From the NCBI GenBank assembly GCA_937967325.1, contig CALBSQ010000104.1, positions 9,545 through 73,544 on the forward strand: a DNA stretch of 64,000 nt. The letters are read 5' to 3'. The DNA is from an uncultured Chloroflexota bacterium. Its GTDB lineage: Bacteria; Chloroflexota; UBA4733. Both the position numbers and the translations under genes were made by a program. This document shows positions 34,080 through 43,169 of the stretch, one piece after another; the stretch's first letter is position 1, and each line of letters starts with the position of its first letter. The notes beneath the pieces are model-generated. The model made no database searches. It had not been told where the DNA came from and worked only from the letters and a program-made list of their open reading frames with translations.

Positions 34080-35843
34080 GCTACGTATCGGGCGCTCTGG
34101 CAATTGGTGCGCTTCCGGCCCGGCCTCTGGCTGCTGCATGTCTCCCTCAATGTCCTGATGGGGCTGACCCCGCTCGCCACAGCACTGCTCGTGCGCCAGG
34201 TCTTCGACACGCTGTCTGGAAGGGCGACGGCAGGCGTCAGTCTTTGGGGACTGCTGGCTCTCATGGTGGGCACGGCGCTGGGACGCTTCGTCGTGTTGGA
34301 ATCGTCAGTGGCCTTGGAGGGCACGCTGCGCTACCTCTTCGGCGCGCTGCTGCGCAAGAACCTGCTCCAGGGCATCCTCCACTTGCCGGGAGCCAGCGCG
34401 CTGCAGTTCGCACCGGGCGACGTGCTCAACCGTTTCACCGGCGACGCGATCGACGTTGCCGTCTCCTTGCACCTCTTCGTCAACCAGGTCAGCAACGCGT
34501 CGTACGCGGTGGTGGCGACGATCATCATGCTGCACATCAACGCGCTGATCACCCTCGTTGTCGTCTTGCCGCTCTGCGCCGTGACCCTGCTGGCCCACCT
34601 GGCGACGAAGCGCCTCACCGCCTACCGCCAAGCGAGCCGCGAGGCCACGGGGCGCGTGAGCGGCGCCCTGGGCGAGCTGTTCGGCGCGGTGCAGGCCATC
34701 CAGGTCGCCTCGGCTGAGGGTCGGATGATCGCCCGTTTCCGGCACTTGAGCGAGATACGCCGCAAGGCGGCTATACATGACGCGCTGTTCAACCAGGCCC
34801 TGGATTCCGTCTTCTCCCACGTCGCCAACGTCGGCGCCGGCGTGGTGCTGCTGCTCGCTAGCCGCGCGATGCGGTCGGGTACCTTCACCGTGGGCGACTT
34901 CGCCTTCTTCGTCTCCGCGCTGGAGTGGGTGACCGGATTCACCACGATGCTCGGCTTCACGTTGGCGCGCTACCGGCAGGCCGGAGTCGCCTTGACCCGC
35001 CTGCTCGCCCTGCTGCCGGCCGCTCCCCCCCAGCAGTTGACCGCGCATGGGCCGATCCACATGCGCGGCGCCTTCCCCGAAATCCCTTACGTGCCGAAGA
35101 CGGAAGCAGATCGGCTCAGCACGCTGGAAGCATCGGGTCTCACCTATCACCACCCGGCGAGCGGCCGTGGCATCGACAGCATGCGCTTGCGCCTGGAGCG
35201 CGGCGCCTTCACGGTCATCACGGGCCGGGTCGGCGCCGGCAAGACGACGCTGCTGCGGGTGCTGTTGGGACTGCTGCCCAAGGAAGCAGGCGAGGTCCGC
35301 TGGAATGGCCGCCCGGTGGACGACCTCGCTTCGTTCCTGGTCCCGCCGCGCTACGCCTACACGCCGCAGGCGCCGCACCTGTTCAGCGAGACACTCCGCG
35401 AGAACATCCTGCAAGGCTTGCCTGAGGAGGGCGTCGATCTGCAACACGCCATGCACCTGGCGGTGATGGAGGGCGACGTGGAGGCGCTACGCCAACGCCT
35501 GGACACGGTCATTGGCCCCAGAGGTGTCAAGCTCTCCGGCGGACAGGTCCAGCGCGCGGCGGCGGCACGCATGTTCGTACGCGACCCTGAATTGCTCGTC
35601 TTCGACGACCTCTCCAGCGCCCTCGACGTGGAAACCGAGCGCGTGTTATGGGAGCGGGTGTTCGCACGACGGGAGGCCACCGTCCTCGCAGTCTCCCATC
35701 GCCGGGCGGCCTTGCGACGGGCGGACCACATCATAGTCCTCAAGGACGGCAGAGTAGCAAGTGAAGGCAGCTTGGACGCGCTGCTGGCAACCTGCGAGGA
35801 GATGCGCCGCGTATGGGAAGGGAAGCAGGCCCCTCCCCGGTAG
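34077..35843 (+). CDS. ABC exporter half-transporter, subunit 2 (cassette 1)
   Basis: This 588-residue protein has an exporter membrane domain (about 1-320) and an ATPase domain with Walker [10 protein letters not shown] near residue 383, signature LSGGQVQ near 486, Walker [13 protein letters not shown] near 507 and H-loop SHRRAA. The catalytic Glu is replaced by Asp. With the partner's LSAGE signature this makes one degenerate and one consensus ATP site, as in heterodimeric exporters. Its ATG lies in the last of six heptanucleotides with no Shine-Dalgarno sequence. The substrate is unknown. Confidence 0.9.
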   Translation: MATYRALWQLVRFRPGLWLLHVSLNVLMGLTPLATALLVRQVFDTLSGRATAGVSLWGLLALMVGTALGRFVVLESSVALEGTLRYLFGALLRKNLLQGILHLPGASALQFAPGDVLNRFTGDAIDVAVSLHLFVNQVSNASYAVVATIIMLHINALITLVVVLPLCAVTLLAHLATKRLTAYRQASREATGRVSGALGELFGAVQAIQVASAEGRMIARFRHLSEIRRKAAIHDALFNQALDSVFSHVANVGAGVVLLLASRAMRSGTFTVGDFAFFVSALEWVTGFTTMLGFTLARYRQAGVALTRLLALLPAAPPQQLTAHGPIHMRGAFPEIPYVPKTEADRLSTLEASGLTYHHPASGRGIDSMRLRLERGAFTVITGRVGAGKTTLLRVLLGLLPKEAGEVRWNGRPVDDLASFLVPPRYAYTPQAPHLFSETLRENILQGLPEEGVDLQHAMHLAVMEGDVEALRQRLDTVIGPRGVKLSGGQVQRAAAARMFVRDPELLVFDDLSSALDVETERVLWERVFARREATVLAVSHRRAALRRADHIIVLKDGRVASEGSLDALLATCEEMRRVWEGKQAPPR

Positions 35844-36023
35844 CACCTCCGCCAACAACTCGGGAAAGTCACTGGATCGTTCGGTTCCCGCCCGTAATGG
35901 CCTCTGGTAGAGCAAGCCGCTCCGTGATCGTTGGGACCGCACATGTCCCTTTCTTGAACAAGTGTGTCCGCAGTAGTCATTGTCACCGGACCTGGAACGG
36001 ATGATGCTGCACGGGTACACGAT

Positions 36024-36146
36024 GAAAGCGTTCGCGACCGGTCGCGTGCCGAAGATCATGTCGCGGAGGATGAGCAGGCTCCACTTGTCGCCGAAGACCT
36101 GGAGCGACAGGTTGATGGGACACCCCGAGCAGTGGGCAGTGGTCAT
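36024..36146 (-). pseudogene. HxlR-family regulator fragment
   Basis: From ATG 36146 the frame reads CPINLSLQVFGDKWSLLILR followed by DMIFGTRPV, the conserved N-terminal half of HxlR winged-helix regulators, including the redox-sensing cysteine in C-P-I. After about 41 residues the sequence stops resembling the family, and the recognition wing is missing. GGAGGGTTCG provides a ribosome-binding site. HxlR genes often sit next to RibD/DHFR-like reductases, which matches the divergent gene here. It is probably a truncated regulator. Confidence 0.6.
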
Positions 36147-36212
36147 CGAACCCTCCGGACAACTGGTTGCATTACCGGCGCAGTTACCTATACTTTTTGG
36201 GCTGCTTGCGAA

Positions 36213-36806
36213 ATGCCATCAGTATGCGTAAAGGGGAGGCTCACCATAGTCAAGCTGATCTACTCGGCGATCACGTCGCTCGACGGCTACGTCGCGGACG
36301 AGGACGGCAACTTCGACTGGGCCGCGCCGGACGAGGAGGTGCATACCTTCGTCAACGACCTCGAGCGGCCGGTCGGTACCTACCTCTACGGGCGCCGGAT
36401 GTACGAGGTGATGGTCTACTGGGAGACCGCGCACACTCTCGCCGGCCAGCCGCCCTTCGTGCGGGACTTCGCGGCGATCTGGCAGGCGGCCGACAAGATC
36501 GTGTACTCCAGGACGCTGCAGAGGGTATCCAGCGCCAGGACGCGGATCGAGCGAGACTTCGACCCTGAGGCGGTCCGGCAGCTGAAAGCGCGAGCGGGAC
36601 GTGACCTCACCGTGGGCGGTCCCGACCTCGCCGCCCAGGCGATCAAGGCCGGCTTGGTCGACGAGTGCCATCTGTTCGTCGCGCCTGTCTTGGTGGGGGG
36701 CGGCAACCAGGCCTTCCCCAACCATGTCCGCCTGCAGCTCGAACTGCTGGACGAACGCCGTTTCGCCAGCGGCGTGGTGTACCTTCACTACCGCACCAGG
36801 ACGTGA
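36213..36806 (+). CDS. Dihydrofolate reductase/RibD C-terminal domain protein
   Basis: This protein of about 190 residues matches stand-alone RibD_C/DHFR-like reductases: KLIYSAITSLDGYVADEDG, TYLYGRRMYEVM, VGGPDLAAQAIKAGLVDE and VLVGGGNQAF. It probably reduces a small substrate with NADPH. The start is unusual: AAGGGGAGG at 36231-36239 stands 6 nt before ATA at 36246, exactly where family similarity begins. The nearest ATG is 36213, which would add eleven residues. The ATA may be a mutated ATG or a non-standard start. Confidence 0.8.
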   Translation: MPSVCVKGRLTIVKLIYSAITSLDGYVADEDGNFDWAAPDEEVHTFVNDLERPVGTYLYGRRMYEVMVYWETAHTLAGQPPFVRDFAAIWQAADKIVYSRTLQRVSSARTRIERDFDPEAVRQLKARAGRDLTVGGPDLAAQAIKAGLVDECHLFVAPVLVGGGNQAFPNHVRLQLELLDERRFASGVVYLHYRTRT

Positions 36807-37214
36807 GGCGACGGCGACGCTGCCCGGACGTCTAGGACGTGGCTCCTATTAGGAGGCACGCCCCATACCAAAGCCACGATGAAATCCACATTGCACCCAG
36901 AAACCGGCTCTGCAGGTTTCGTCGTGGCTTGAGTTTAGGGGGCACGGCTACGCAGTCCTGGCAACGTTTGCTGCCAACGGACGCCAGGCGAAAAAACTCG
37001 CGGCTGCGACCGGCGAAGCCCGACGCTTCGCTCTGCGCGGACTCTCGGAGGTCGGATCCGTGATGGAAACGGCCGGCCGGACCCAGCCCGCGAAGGCGGA
37101 CTTCGCCCGGTGGTGGCGGGCCACCACGGGATATCCATTGTGCGGAGTATCGTTGCCGCATCTGAACCGTCTTGCCCGTAGACTAGATGGCAGGCAACTG
37201 ACGGAGGTCCGACG
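36807..37214. other. Intergenic region upstream of the MTHFR fusion gene
   Basis: About 400 nt hold no recognisable gene. I looked for SAM, SAH and cobalamin riboswitch cores upstream of this methionine-cycle gene and found none. A sequence near 37088-37110 (GCGAAGGCGGACTTCGC) resembles part of the two-hairpin repeat at 60988. ACGGAGGTCCGACG just before 37215 is a good ribosome-binding site. Confidence 0.4.
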
Positions 37215-39104
37215 ATGCGGCACGGTCACCCATTCCTGGAGCGCCTGGCGCGGGGACCGATCCTGTGCGACGGCGCGATGGGCTCGCTCCTCTACGCGCG
37301 CGGCATCCCCTACGAGCACTGCTTCGAGGACCTCAACCTGACCGATCCGGAACGGGTGACGGCCATCCACCTCGACTACATCGCGGCCGGCGCGGAGATC
37401 ATCGAGACCAACACCTTCGGCGCCAACCGGTTCAAGCTGGCCGATCACGGCCTGGAGGACAAGGTGCGCCGGCTGAACCGCGCCGGCGCGAAGCTGGCCC
37501 GAGAGGCCCGAGACGTGAGCGGGCAGGCCGTCTTCCTGGCCGGCAGCATCGGCCCGCTCGGGCATCCGCTGGCGCCGGTGGGCCGCATCACTGCCGCCGA
37601 CGCCCGGGCGGCCTTCCAGGAGCAAGCGGAGGGGCTGCTGGAGTCGGGCGTCGACCTGCTGATCGTGGAGACGATCGCCGACCTGGCGGAGATGCGGGAG
37701 GCGCTGGCAGCAATCCGCGGCCTGAGCGACCTGCCGCTGGTCGCCCAGATGACGTTCGGGGAAGACGGCGCCACGTCGAGCGGCGAGGATCCGGCTACCA
37801 TCGCTCGCATCCTGCTGGACGTAGGCGCGGACGTCGTCGGGATCAACTGCGCGCTTGGCCCGGCCGGCACGTTGGACGTGATCGCCGCGATGCACGCCGG
37901 CTATCCCGAGGCGCCGCTGGCAGCGCAACCCAACGCCGGTCTGCCGCGCCGCGTCAACGACCGCCTCATGTACGTGGCGACCCCAGAGTACTTCGCCGAC
38001 CACGCGCGTCGTTTTCTGGCCACCGGGGCGCTGCTCGTCGGCGGCTGCTGCGGAACCACCCCCCAGCACATCGCGGCGATGGCGACCGTGGTCCGCGAGC
38101 AAAGTCCCCAGCCGATGACGGAGCAGAAGCTGCCGGCGTACTCGCACGTCAGCCAACGCCCGGAACCGGCCGAGACCGGTAGCGTGTCCCGCGCCCCGAC
38201 CCACCTGGCCCAGCTCTTTCAGCAGCGCCGCTTCGTCGTGAGCACGGAGATGCGCCCGCCGCGCGGCGTCAAGTTCCGGCGCTTCCTCGAGAACGCCGCC
38301 TACTTGCGGGAGCACGGCACGGACGTCATCAACATCCCCGACAATGCCATGGCCCAGGTTCGGATGAGCAACCTGGCCGCGGCTCGCCTGATCCAGGAGC
38401 ACGCCGGCATCGAGACCATCGTTCATTTCACGCCGCGCGACCGCAACCTCATGGCCGTGCAGAGCGACCTCCTGGGGGCGCACGCCACGGGCATCCGCAA
38501 CGTGCTGGCGATCACCGGCGATCCGCCGAGTCAGGCCGACGTTCCCAGGATCACCGGCAATTGGGATGTCGACAGCATCGGCCTGATCGCAATCTTGCGC
38601 AACATGAACCGCGGATTGGACAGCACCGGGCGCAAACTTGGCGACCCGACGGCGTTTTTCATCGGTTGCGCCGCCACCCCCTCCGCCGTCGATCTGAACC
38701 TGGACTTGGAGCGCCTGCACCGCAAGATCGAGGCAGGAGCCCAGTTCATCATGACCCAGCCGGTCTTCGACGCTCCGACCCTGGTCGACTACTTCGCCCG
38801 CTACGAGGCGCAGTACGGCCCGATCGCCATCCCGATCATGGTGGGGCTGCAACCGCTGCACTCCTACCGGATGGCGGAGAAATTCCACAACGAGGTGCCG
38901 GGCATCGTTATCCCCGACGCCGTCCGCGAGCGCATGCGCCAGGCCGGCGAGCGTAGCGCGGAGATCGGCCTGGCGATCGCCCGCGACCTGATCGACGCGC
39001 TCCACCCTCACGTCCAGGGGGCCTACATCTTCGCGCTGGACCGCTACGATCTCGCCACGGAGCTGATCGCTCACATTTCCGCCGCGGCACGGACCGGCTC
39101 CTGA
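37215..39104 (+). CDS. Bifunctional homocysteine S-methyltransferase/methylenetetrahydrofolate reductase
   Basis: This 629-residue fusion has an N-terminal homocysteine methyltransferase domain (about 1-300; DGAMGSLLYARG, ETNTFGANR, GINCALGP and GGCCGTTPQHI supply the zinc cysteines) and a C-terminal MTHFR barrel (about 335-620; VSTEMRPPRG, HFTPRDRN, VLAITGDPP, QFIMTQPVFD). The first transfers methyl to homocysteine; the second reduces methylene-THF to methyl-THF with FAD. The two-domain architecture is that of YitJ-like proteins. The gene stands alone. Confidence 0.92.
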   Translation: MRHGHPFLERLARGPILCDGAMGSLLYARGIPYEHCFEDLNLTDPERVTAIHLDYIAAGAEIIETNTFGANRFKLADHGLEDKVRRLNRAGAKLAREARDVSGQAVFLAGSIGPLGHPLAPVGRITAADARAAFQEQAEGLLESGVDLLIVETIADLAEMREALAAIRGLSDLPLVAQMTFGEDGATSSGEDPATIARILLDVGADVVGINCALGPAGTLDVIAAMHAGYPEAPLAAQPNAGLPRRVNDRLMYVATPEYFADHARRFLATGALLVGGCCGTTPQHIAAMATVVREQSPQPMTEQKLPAYSHVSQRPEPAETGSVSRAPTHLAQLFQQRRFVVSTEMRPPRGVKFRRFLENAAYLREHGTDVINIPDNAMAQVRMSNLAAARLIQEHAGIETIVHFTPRDRNLMAVQSDLLGAHATGIRNVLAITGDPPSQADVPRITGNWDVDSIGLIAILRNMNRGLDSTGRKLGDPTAFFIGCAATPSAVDLNLDLERLHRKIEAGAQFIMTQPVFDAPTLVDYFARYEAQYGPIAIPIMVGLQPLHSYRMAEKFHNEVPGIVIPDAVRERMRQAGERSAEIGLAIARDLIDALHPHVQGAYIFALDRYDLATELIAHISAAARTGS

Positions 39105-39167
39105 TGGAAATGGCGTGAAGAACCTAACGATCAGGTGCTGGAGCAACGCGCTGGTCCAGCCGAATCT

Positions 39168-39710
39168 TCACCGCTCGCCCGGCGTCGATTGCTCCAACAT
39201 ACCATCGATGTCCGGGGTTTCCTCGTCCACACCCGATCCGTTGGTGCCGCCGCTATGGGCATCGTAGCCAGGGCCGGGAGTCTCGGCTACGCGGCGGACG
39301 TCGATCGGCGCGATCGCTTCCATCACGCGGCGCGCCGCGGCCTCCGGCTCTTTTTGCACCTCGAAGTCCCAGAGACGGATCACCGTCCACCCCATGGCGC
39401 GCAGCTCCGTATCGACCCGCCGATCGCGCTCCTGGTTGCGCGCGATCTTCTTATCCCAGTACGCCCCGCTGCGGCCTTGCCAGTAGCGTGCCGGATGCCC
39501 ATGCCAGAAGCCGCCATCCACGAACACGGCAACTCTGGCTTCGCGAAAGACGAAGTCGGGCTTTCCGGGCACCGTTGGGCAGTGGGACTCCCATCGAGGT
39601 AGCCCAAGTGATTGGAGCGCAGCATCCAGCTCACGCTCCGGAGATGTGCCGGTGCTCTTTACCGCCTGCATGGTCTTGCGCCGTTGCTCCGGTGTCAGCG
39701 GGTCAGGCAT
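39168..39710 (-). CDS. vsr: Very short patch repair endonuclease (Vsr)
   Basis: This 180-residue protein has the Vsr motifs: TPEQRRKTMQAVKSTGTSPE, the metal-binding aspartate in GKPDFVF, and VAVFVDGGFWHGHPARY with zinc- and catalytic-site histidines. Vsr nicks T:G mismatches created by deamination of 5-methylcytosine. It lies downstream of a DUF4928 gene and an m5C methyltransferase on the same strand, as expected. The C-terminus extends about 40 residues beyond the usual end. ATG 39710 is the natural start. Confidence 0.9.
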   Translation of the reverse strand: MPDPLTPEQRRKTMQAVKSTGTSPERELDAALQSLGLPRWESHCPTVPGKPDFVFREARVAVFVDGGFWHGHPARYWQGRSGAYWDKKIARNQERDRRVDTELRAMGWTVIRLWDFEVQKEPEAAARRVMEAIAPIDVRRVAETPGPGYDAHSGGTNGSGVDEETPDIDGMLEQSTPGER

Positions 39711-39847
39711 CGCTCTCCACGCTCGGTCCCTGCATTACCCCGTCCATTCCCGCACTATTTTTCGGGGCCTCCGTGTCTCAATATTGACAGATAGGGACGC
39801 CGAAGAGATCGCAAATAGTGGTTACCCATCGTCTCTTGTTGTGCAAA

Positions 39848-40831
39848 TCACGCATAATCGATTTGCAGCGACGGATCAGTCTCACGTGAACTTATGACTC
39901 GGTTATACATATCAATTATCACACGAACTTGATCAGCAACCGAGCGCGAATTTGCGATCGATAGCTCAGTGATGTTGCCGCTTATAAATCGCTCGGCCCC
40001 CAACACCTCTATCCGATTCTTAAGACCGACATTTTCGGCAAGAGTCTCTGTCGCTGCTATGCGCTGGTCGGGGACAATCACGATTGGACGGCGGCCCGCT
40101 TCGATGTTCGCCTTGCATTTTTCTATCAGTCGTTCGGTTGGCGAGGTGGTTACGTGGATCGAAATAGAGTTGCGCGGAATATCGAAATCGCCGCCACGTG
40201 AGGTCGGCGCGTCCGCGGTAGAGTACGCTTGATGCGATACGACATCCTCACCAAGCCGCACGGCCAGCTTCGCTCCGATCAGGTGCTGCAGCACCGCCCC
40301 CTCCACGGTCGAACCCGGAATCTCCCGCTGGCGCCGGCGCGCCTGGGCTAGTACATCCGCTATCAGATAAGAAACCGTATTGCTAAGGTCAGAACTGACC
40401 CTCAGGTGTTCCGCGTTGAAGTGGTCGCGAACTCGTTGGATGAGCCAGCTCTCGACGCTCGCCAGCGATGCTAGGCGCTCGGCACCCGGATTGGCAATGA
40501 TGTCGAGGCTCGCCATTTGGTTGAGAAATTCCGCAAACGCCTCGGCCAATCCCAAGGACCCTCGACTTGTTCGACCTCCCTCTCGGGCCAGCTCCCGCTC
40601 GATGCCGTAATCCGACAGGATCCGTTGCACTCGATCACGCCCCAGGCCCGCTACTTGACCTTGGCGATTCGTGCGTAACTGGGTGACGTCTAAGGGAAGG
40701 CCACGCTCACGCGCAAGTCTGGTTATGTGTAGTAGAACGGCCAGACTGCCTTTCCCACCGACCTTGCGCTCAGCGCAGAACTCGGCGGTGAGTGTGACGG
40801 CGTCAGAACCTGATCCAACGGCGTTATTCAC
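39848..40831 (-). CDS. DUF4928-type putative type II restriction endonuclease
   Basis: This 327-residue protein matches the DUF4928 family found next to m5C methyltransferases: GGKGSLAVLLHITRLARERG at the N-terminus, a helical middle, then SRGGDFDIPRNSISIHVTTS and ANIEAGRRPIVIVP. The last region looks like a degenerate PD-(D/E)XK core with Asp in GDFDI. The start is GTG 40831, with a weak ribosome-binding site. Codon use and base composition are visibly AT-richer than the flanking genes, consistent with transfer. The cleaved site is unknown. Confidence 0.7.
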   Translation of the reverse strand: MNNAVGSGSDAVTLTAEFCAERKVGGKGSLAVLLHITRLARERGLPLDVTQLRTNRQGQVAGLGRDRVQRILSDYGIERELAREGGRTSRGSLGLAEAFAEFLNQMASLDIIANPGAERLASLASVESWLIQRVRDHFNAEHLRVSSDLSNTVSYLIADVLAQARRRQREIPGSTVEGAVLQHLIGAKLAVRLGEDVVSHQAYSTADAPTSRGGDFDIPRNSISIHVTTSPTERLIEKCKANIEAGRRPIVIVPDQRIAATETLAENVGLKNRIEVLGAERFISGNITELSIANSRSVADQVRVIIDMYNRVISSRETDPSLQIDYA

Positions 40832-40893
40832 CCAGGTCGCTCGTCACACGGTGTCCGTCACGACAAGCAAACGGTCTGTAGCTCAGCGGCAAA

Positions 40894-42048
40894 TCACCCG
40901 ACGGCATACCGATTGCTCATCTCGCGAATCGGCCCGCCCAACAGCGGTACCAGGTACTCCCGTGCGAGCCACGCCACCGCGGGCACGCACACTGCGTCGC
41001 CAAACCCAAACAGCACTTGATTCGGCGTAGCGCTCCCGAACTTGTAATCGCCCGCCCCCTGAAGTCTCGCATACTCAGTCGGCGTCATCCAGCGAACTCG
41101 CAGTTGTCCCTCGCCTAACTCTACTATAGCCTGCTTGCTGGAACCGCCGCGGGCGGTTCTGAGACAGCCGCTTATTGGGTCCGGGCGTACCTCCCACACG
41201 GCAATGCCATTCCGAGTTCTTCGATACGCTGAGCGCCAAGTCAGTCGCGGGGAGGGGCGCAATCTCGAAACACGGGCCATGTTCAGGTCGGAGAGCGAAG
41301 TCACGAAGGCGCTGACCCTGTCCGAGTCCCACCATCGCGCATCATCGGGCGCGACGCGCTCCACCACGTCCGCCAACGTCGCCGTTGTCATCGACGGTCG
41401 TTCCAAGGGAAACGCCTGCAGCGACAGATTGGGATTGCGCTCGGCAAAGAGCGTGAACCACTCTGGACGCAGGTCGCTGGGAGGAAATCTCCTGAATTGC
41501 GGATCGAGGCCGAACGGCTCCGCCGAAGGGATCGGCTGACGGGAACCGACAATAAATAGACGGGGACGACTCTGCGGCACAAACCATCGCGCGTCAAGGA
41601 CCAAGGCGTCACACCAGTAGCCAAATTCGTTGAGTCTCGAGATCACGTCCCTCAAGTCGCCCCCGCCCGCGGAACTGTACAAGCCAGCCACATTTTCCAA
41701 GAGCACGACCTGGGGTCTTCGCTGGCCCATGCCATCGAGAACACGGGCGAATTCCCAAACCATTCCCGAATGCTCTCCACGCAATCCAGCCCGTGCCCCG
41801 GCCAGTGACAGGTCGGTACAAGGAAAAGAGGCGGTCGCGATCTCAACATCGGGCACATCGCGACCGCGTATAGTCTTGATATCTGCCAGGAGGTACTCGG
41901 CGGACCCGAAGTTGGCCGCGTAGAGCCGCTGCTTACTGATAGCGATGTCATTGGCAAATACAACGCGACACCCCTCACGTTCCAACGCCATTCGTACCAG
42001 TCCGATGCCAGCGAAGAATTCCGCTACACGGGGAGCAGGATAAAGCAC
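40894..42048 (-). CDS. DNA (cytosine-5) methyltransferase
   Basis: This 384-residue enzyme has the ordered m5C motifs: I EFFAGIGLVRMALE, IV FPCTDLSLAG with the catalytic cysteine, VI LLENVAG, VIII PQSRPRLFIVG, and IX/X near GDAVCVPAVAWLA. A target-recognition region lies between VIII and IX. It would protect DNA from the adjacent DUF4928 nuclease. GTG 42048 follows AAGGTGG at 7 nt. With the endonuclease (62 nt downstream) and Vsr it makes a complete type II unit on the minus strand. Confidence 0.92.
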   Translation of the reverse strand: MLYPAPRVAEFFAGIGLVRMALEREGCRVVFANDIAISKQRLYAANFGSAEYLLADIKTIRGRDVPDVEIATASFPCTDLSLAGARAGLRGEHSGMVWEFARVLDGMGQRRPQVVLLENVAGLYSSAGGGDLRDVISRLNEFGYWCDALVLDARWFVPQSRPRLFIVGSRQPIPSAEPFGLDPQFRRFPPSDLRPEWFTLFAERNPNLSLQAFPLERPSMTTATLADVVERVAPDDARWWDSDRVSAFVTSLSDLNMARVSRLRPSPRLTWRSAYRRTRNGIAVWEVRPDPISGCLRTARGGSSKQAIVELGEGQLRVRWMTPTEYARLQGAGDYKFGSATPNQVLFGFGDAVCVPAVAWLAREYLVPLLGGPIREMSNRYAVG

Positions 42049-42190
42049 CTACCGTCCACCTTCCCGCGCTTGGCGCCGTTCATTGCCACTCGTGACCGAC
42101 AGTATAGTGGCTTTAGGCCCCGGCGATCCGTGCCCTTCAGGAATAGCAGGCATCCTATCGACGCCTCTGGGGCGGGTGATCGTGTGCTCG

Positions 42191-42838
42191 CTACTGCTGT
42201 TGCCGGCGCTGGCGATGCCGCTGCTCCAGGAAGCGAATGCGCTCCAAGTCGACCTCCGGCGCTTGCGGCTGTTGGGCCAGCTCGCGCGCTCGATGTGCCG
42301 CGGCGAAGATCGGTCGGAGGGAAAGCTGCAGTCCAGGGAACAGCGGGCTGGTGAGCACGTCGTCGCGGACGAGGGCGGGCTGCTCGACATAGCTCCCGGC
42401 CTTCAGCTCGAAGCGGCGCACCTGCTCGCGCGCGACGTCGACAACCCAGTAGTGGGCGACACCGCCCCGCTCGTAAATGCCTAGCTTCCTCGTGAGATCG
42501 CGCTCGACGGAGCTGGGGGAGAGCGCCTCGACCACGAGGTCGGGCGGGCCGAAGCAGCCCGTCTCACCGATGATGCCGGCGCGTTCGGCGCGGACGAACA
42601 GGAGGTCGGGGAGCGTGGCGTTGTACTCGTCGAGGGGCCCCAAACGCACGATGCCCAAGCCACCCTCATCGGCGAACACATCCAGGCGTGTGGACATTTT
42701 TTGTACGACGGCCTGATGGGGCTCGGTGGGCGAGGCACGCGTCACGACTTCACCGTCAAGTAACTCGTACAGGATCCCGTCGTCCGGGAGATCACGGAAC
42801 TCGGCGTACGTCATCCGGCTGCCGGCCAGCGTGGCCAT
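42191..42838 (-). CDS. Uma2-family nuclease-like protein
   Basis: This 215-residue protein has the Uma2 order: MTYAEFRDLPDDGILYELLDGEVV (split), the first acidic residue in TLPDLLFVRAER, the second in PPDLVVEALSPSSVERD, then HYWVVDVAREQVRRFE. Its glutamine/arginine-rich tail forms a basic helix. ATG 42838 is chosen because family similarity begins there and GGCAGGGATGCT precedes it; the frame extends further upstream without family-like sequence. It is divergent from the broken nucleotidyltransferase gene. Confidence 0.85.
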   Translation of the reverse strand: MATLAGSRMTYAEFRDLPDDGILYELLDGEVVTRASPTEPHQAVVQKMSTRLDVFADEGGLGIVRLGPLDEYNATLPDLLFVRAERAGIIGETGCFGPPDLVVEALSPSSVERDLTRKLGIYERGGVAHYWVVDVAREQVRRFELKAGSYVEQPALVRDDVLTSPLFPGLQLSLRPIFAAAHRARELAQQPQAPEVDLERIRFLEQRHRQRRQQQ

Positions 42839-43169
42839 AGCATCCCTGCCTTTCTCTGCTGGACCGTCCCCAGGCAAGACCACGGTCTGTACAGGAGGTC
42901 CGGCCGCCGGCTTGCGCCGATTGCTGGCGTCGGGCATAACGGCGGGCGCCCACGATCGCTCCCCTGCCACGACGCCCACGCCGGCCCTGCTCCGCGGAAT
43001 CGTACCATCGGGGCGGACATCGATGTCGCGTCGCGGCAGGAGGCCGGCGCCAAGAAGCCCAGGCGAGCGTCAACAGACCGATGCCCTGTCGGAAGCAGAC
43101 ATCTACACTGACAAGATACTAGACGCCTGCGGGCGAGACGCGGGCTGCTGGCGTTCTCCAGGAAGAGCC
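42839..43169. other. Divergent intergenic region
   Basis: About 330 nt lie between the divergent Uma2 gene and the nucleotidyltransferase pseudogene. Open frames here have no recognisable domain and look like non-coding extensions of the flanking frames. I see no repeat, RNA or clear promoter. CCAGGAAGAGCC just before 43170 is a plausible ribosome-binding site. Confidence 0.35.

Noticed and set aside
36807..37214. Possible SAM or SAH riboswitch before the methionine-cycle gene
   Set aside because: No recognisable conserved core or pairing pattern was found.
36948..39146. 732-codon open frame antisense to the MTHFR fusion gene
   Set aside because: It is a shadow of the plus-strand gene, which has complete catalytic motifs in both domains.
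40867..40897. tRNA-like start (TGTAGCTCAGCGG) near the methyltransferase 3' end
   Set aside because: No matching acceptor, anticodon arm or T-loop follows; it overlaps coding sequence.
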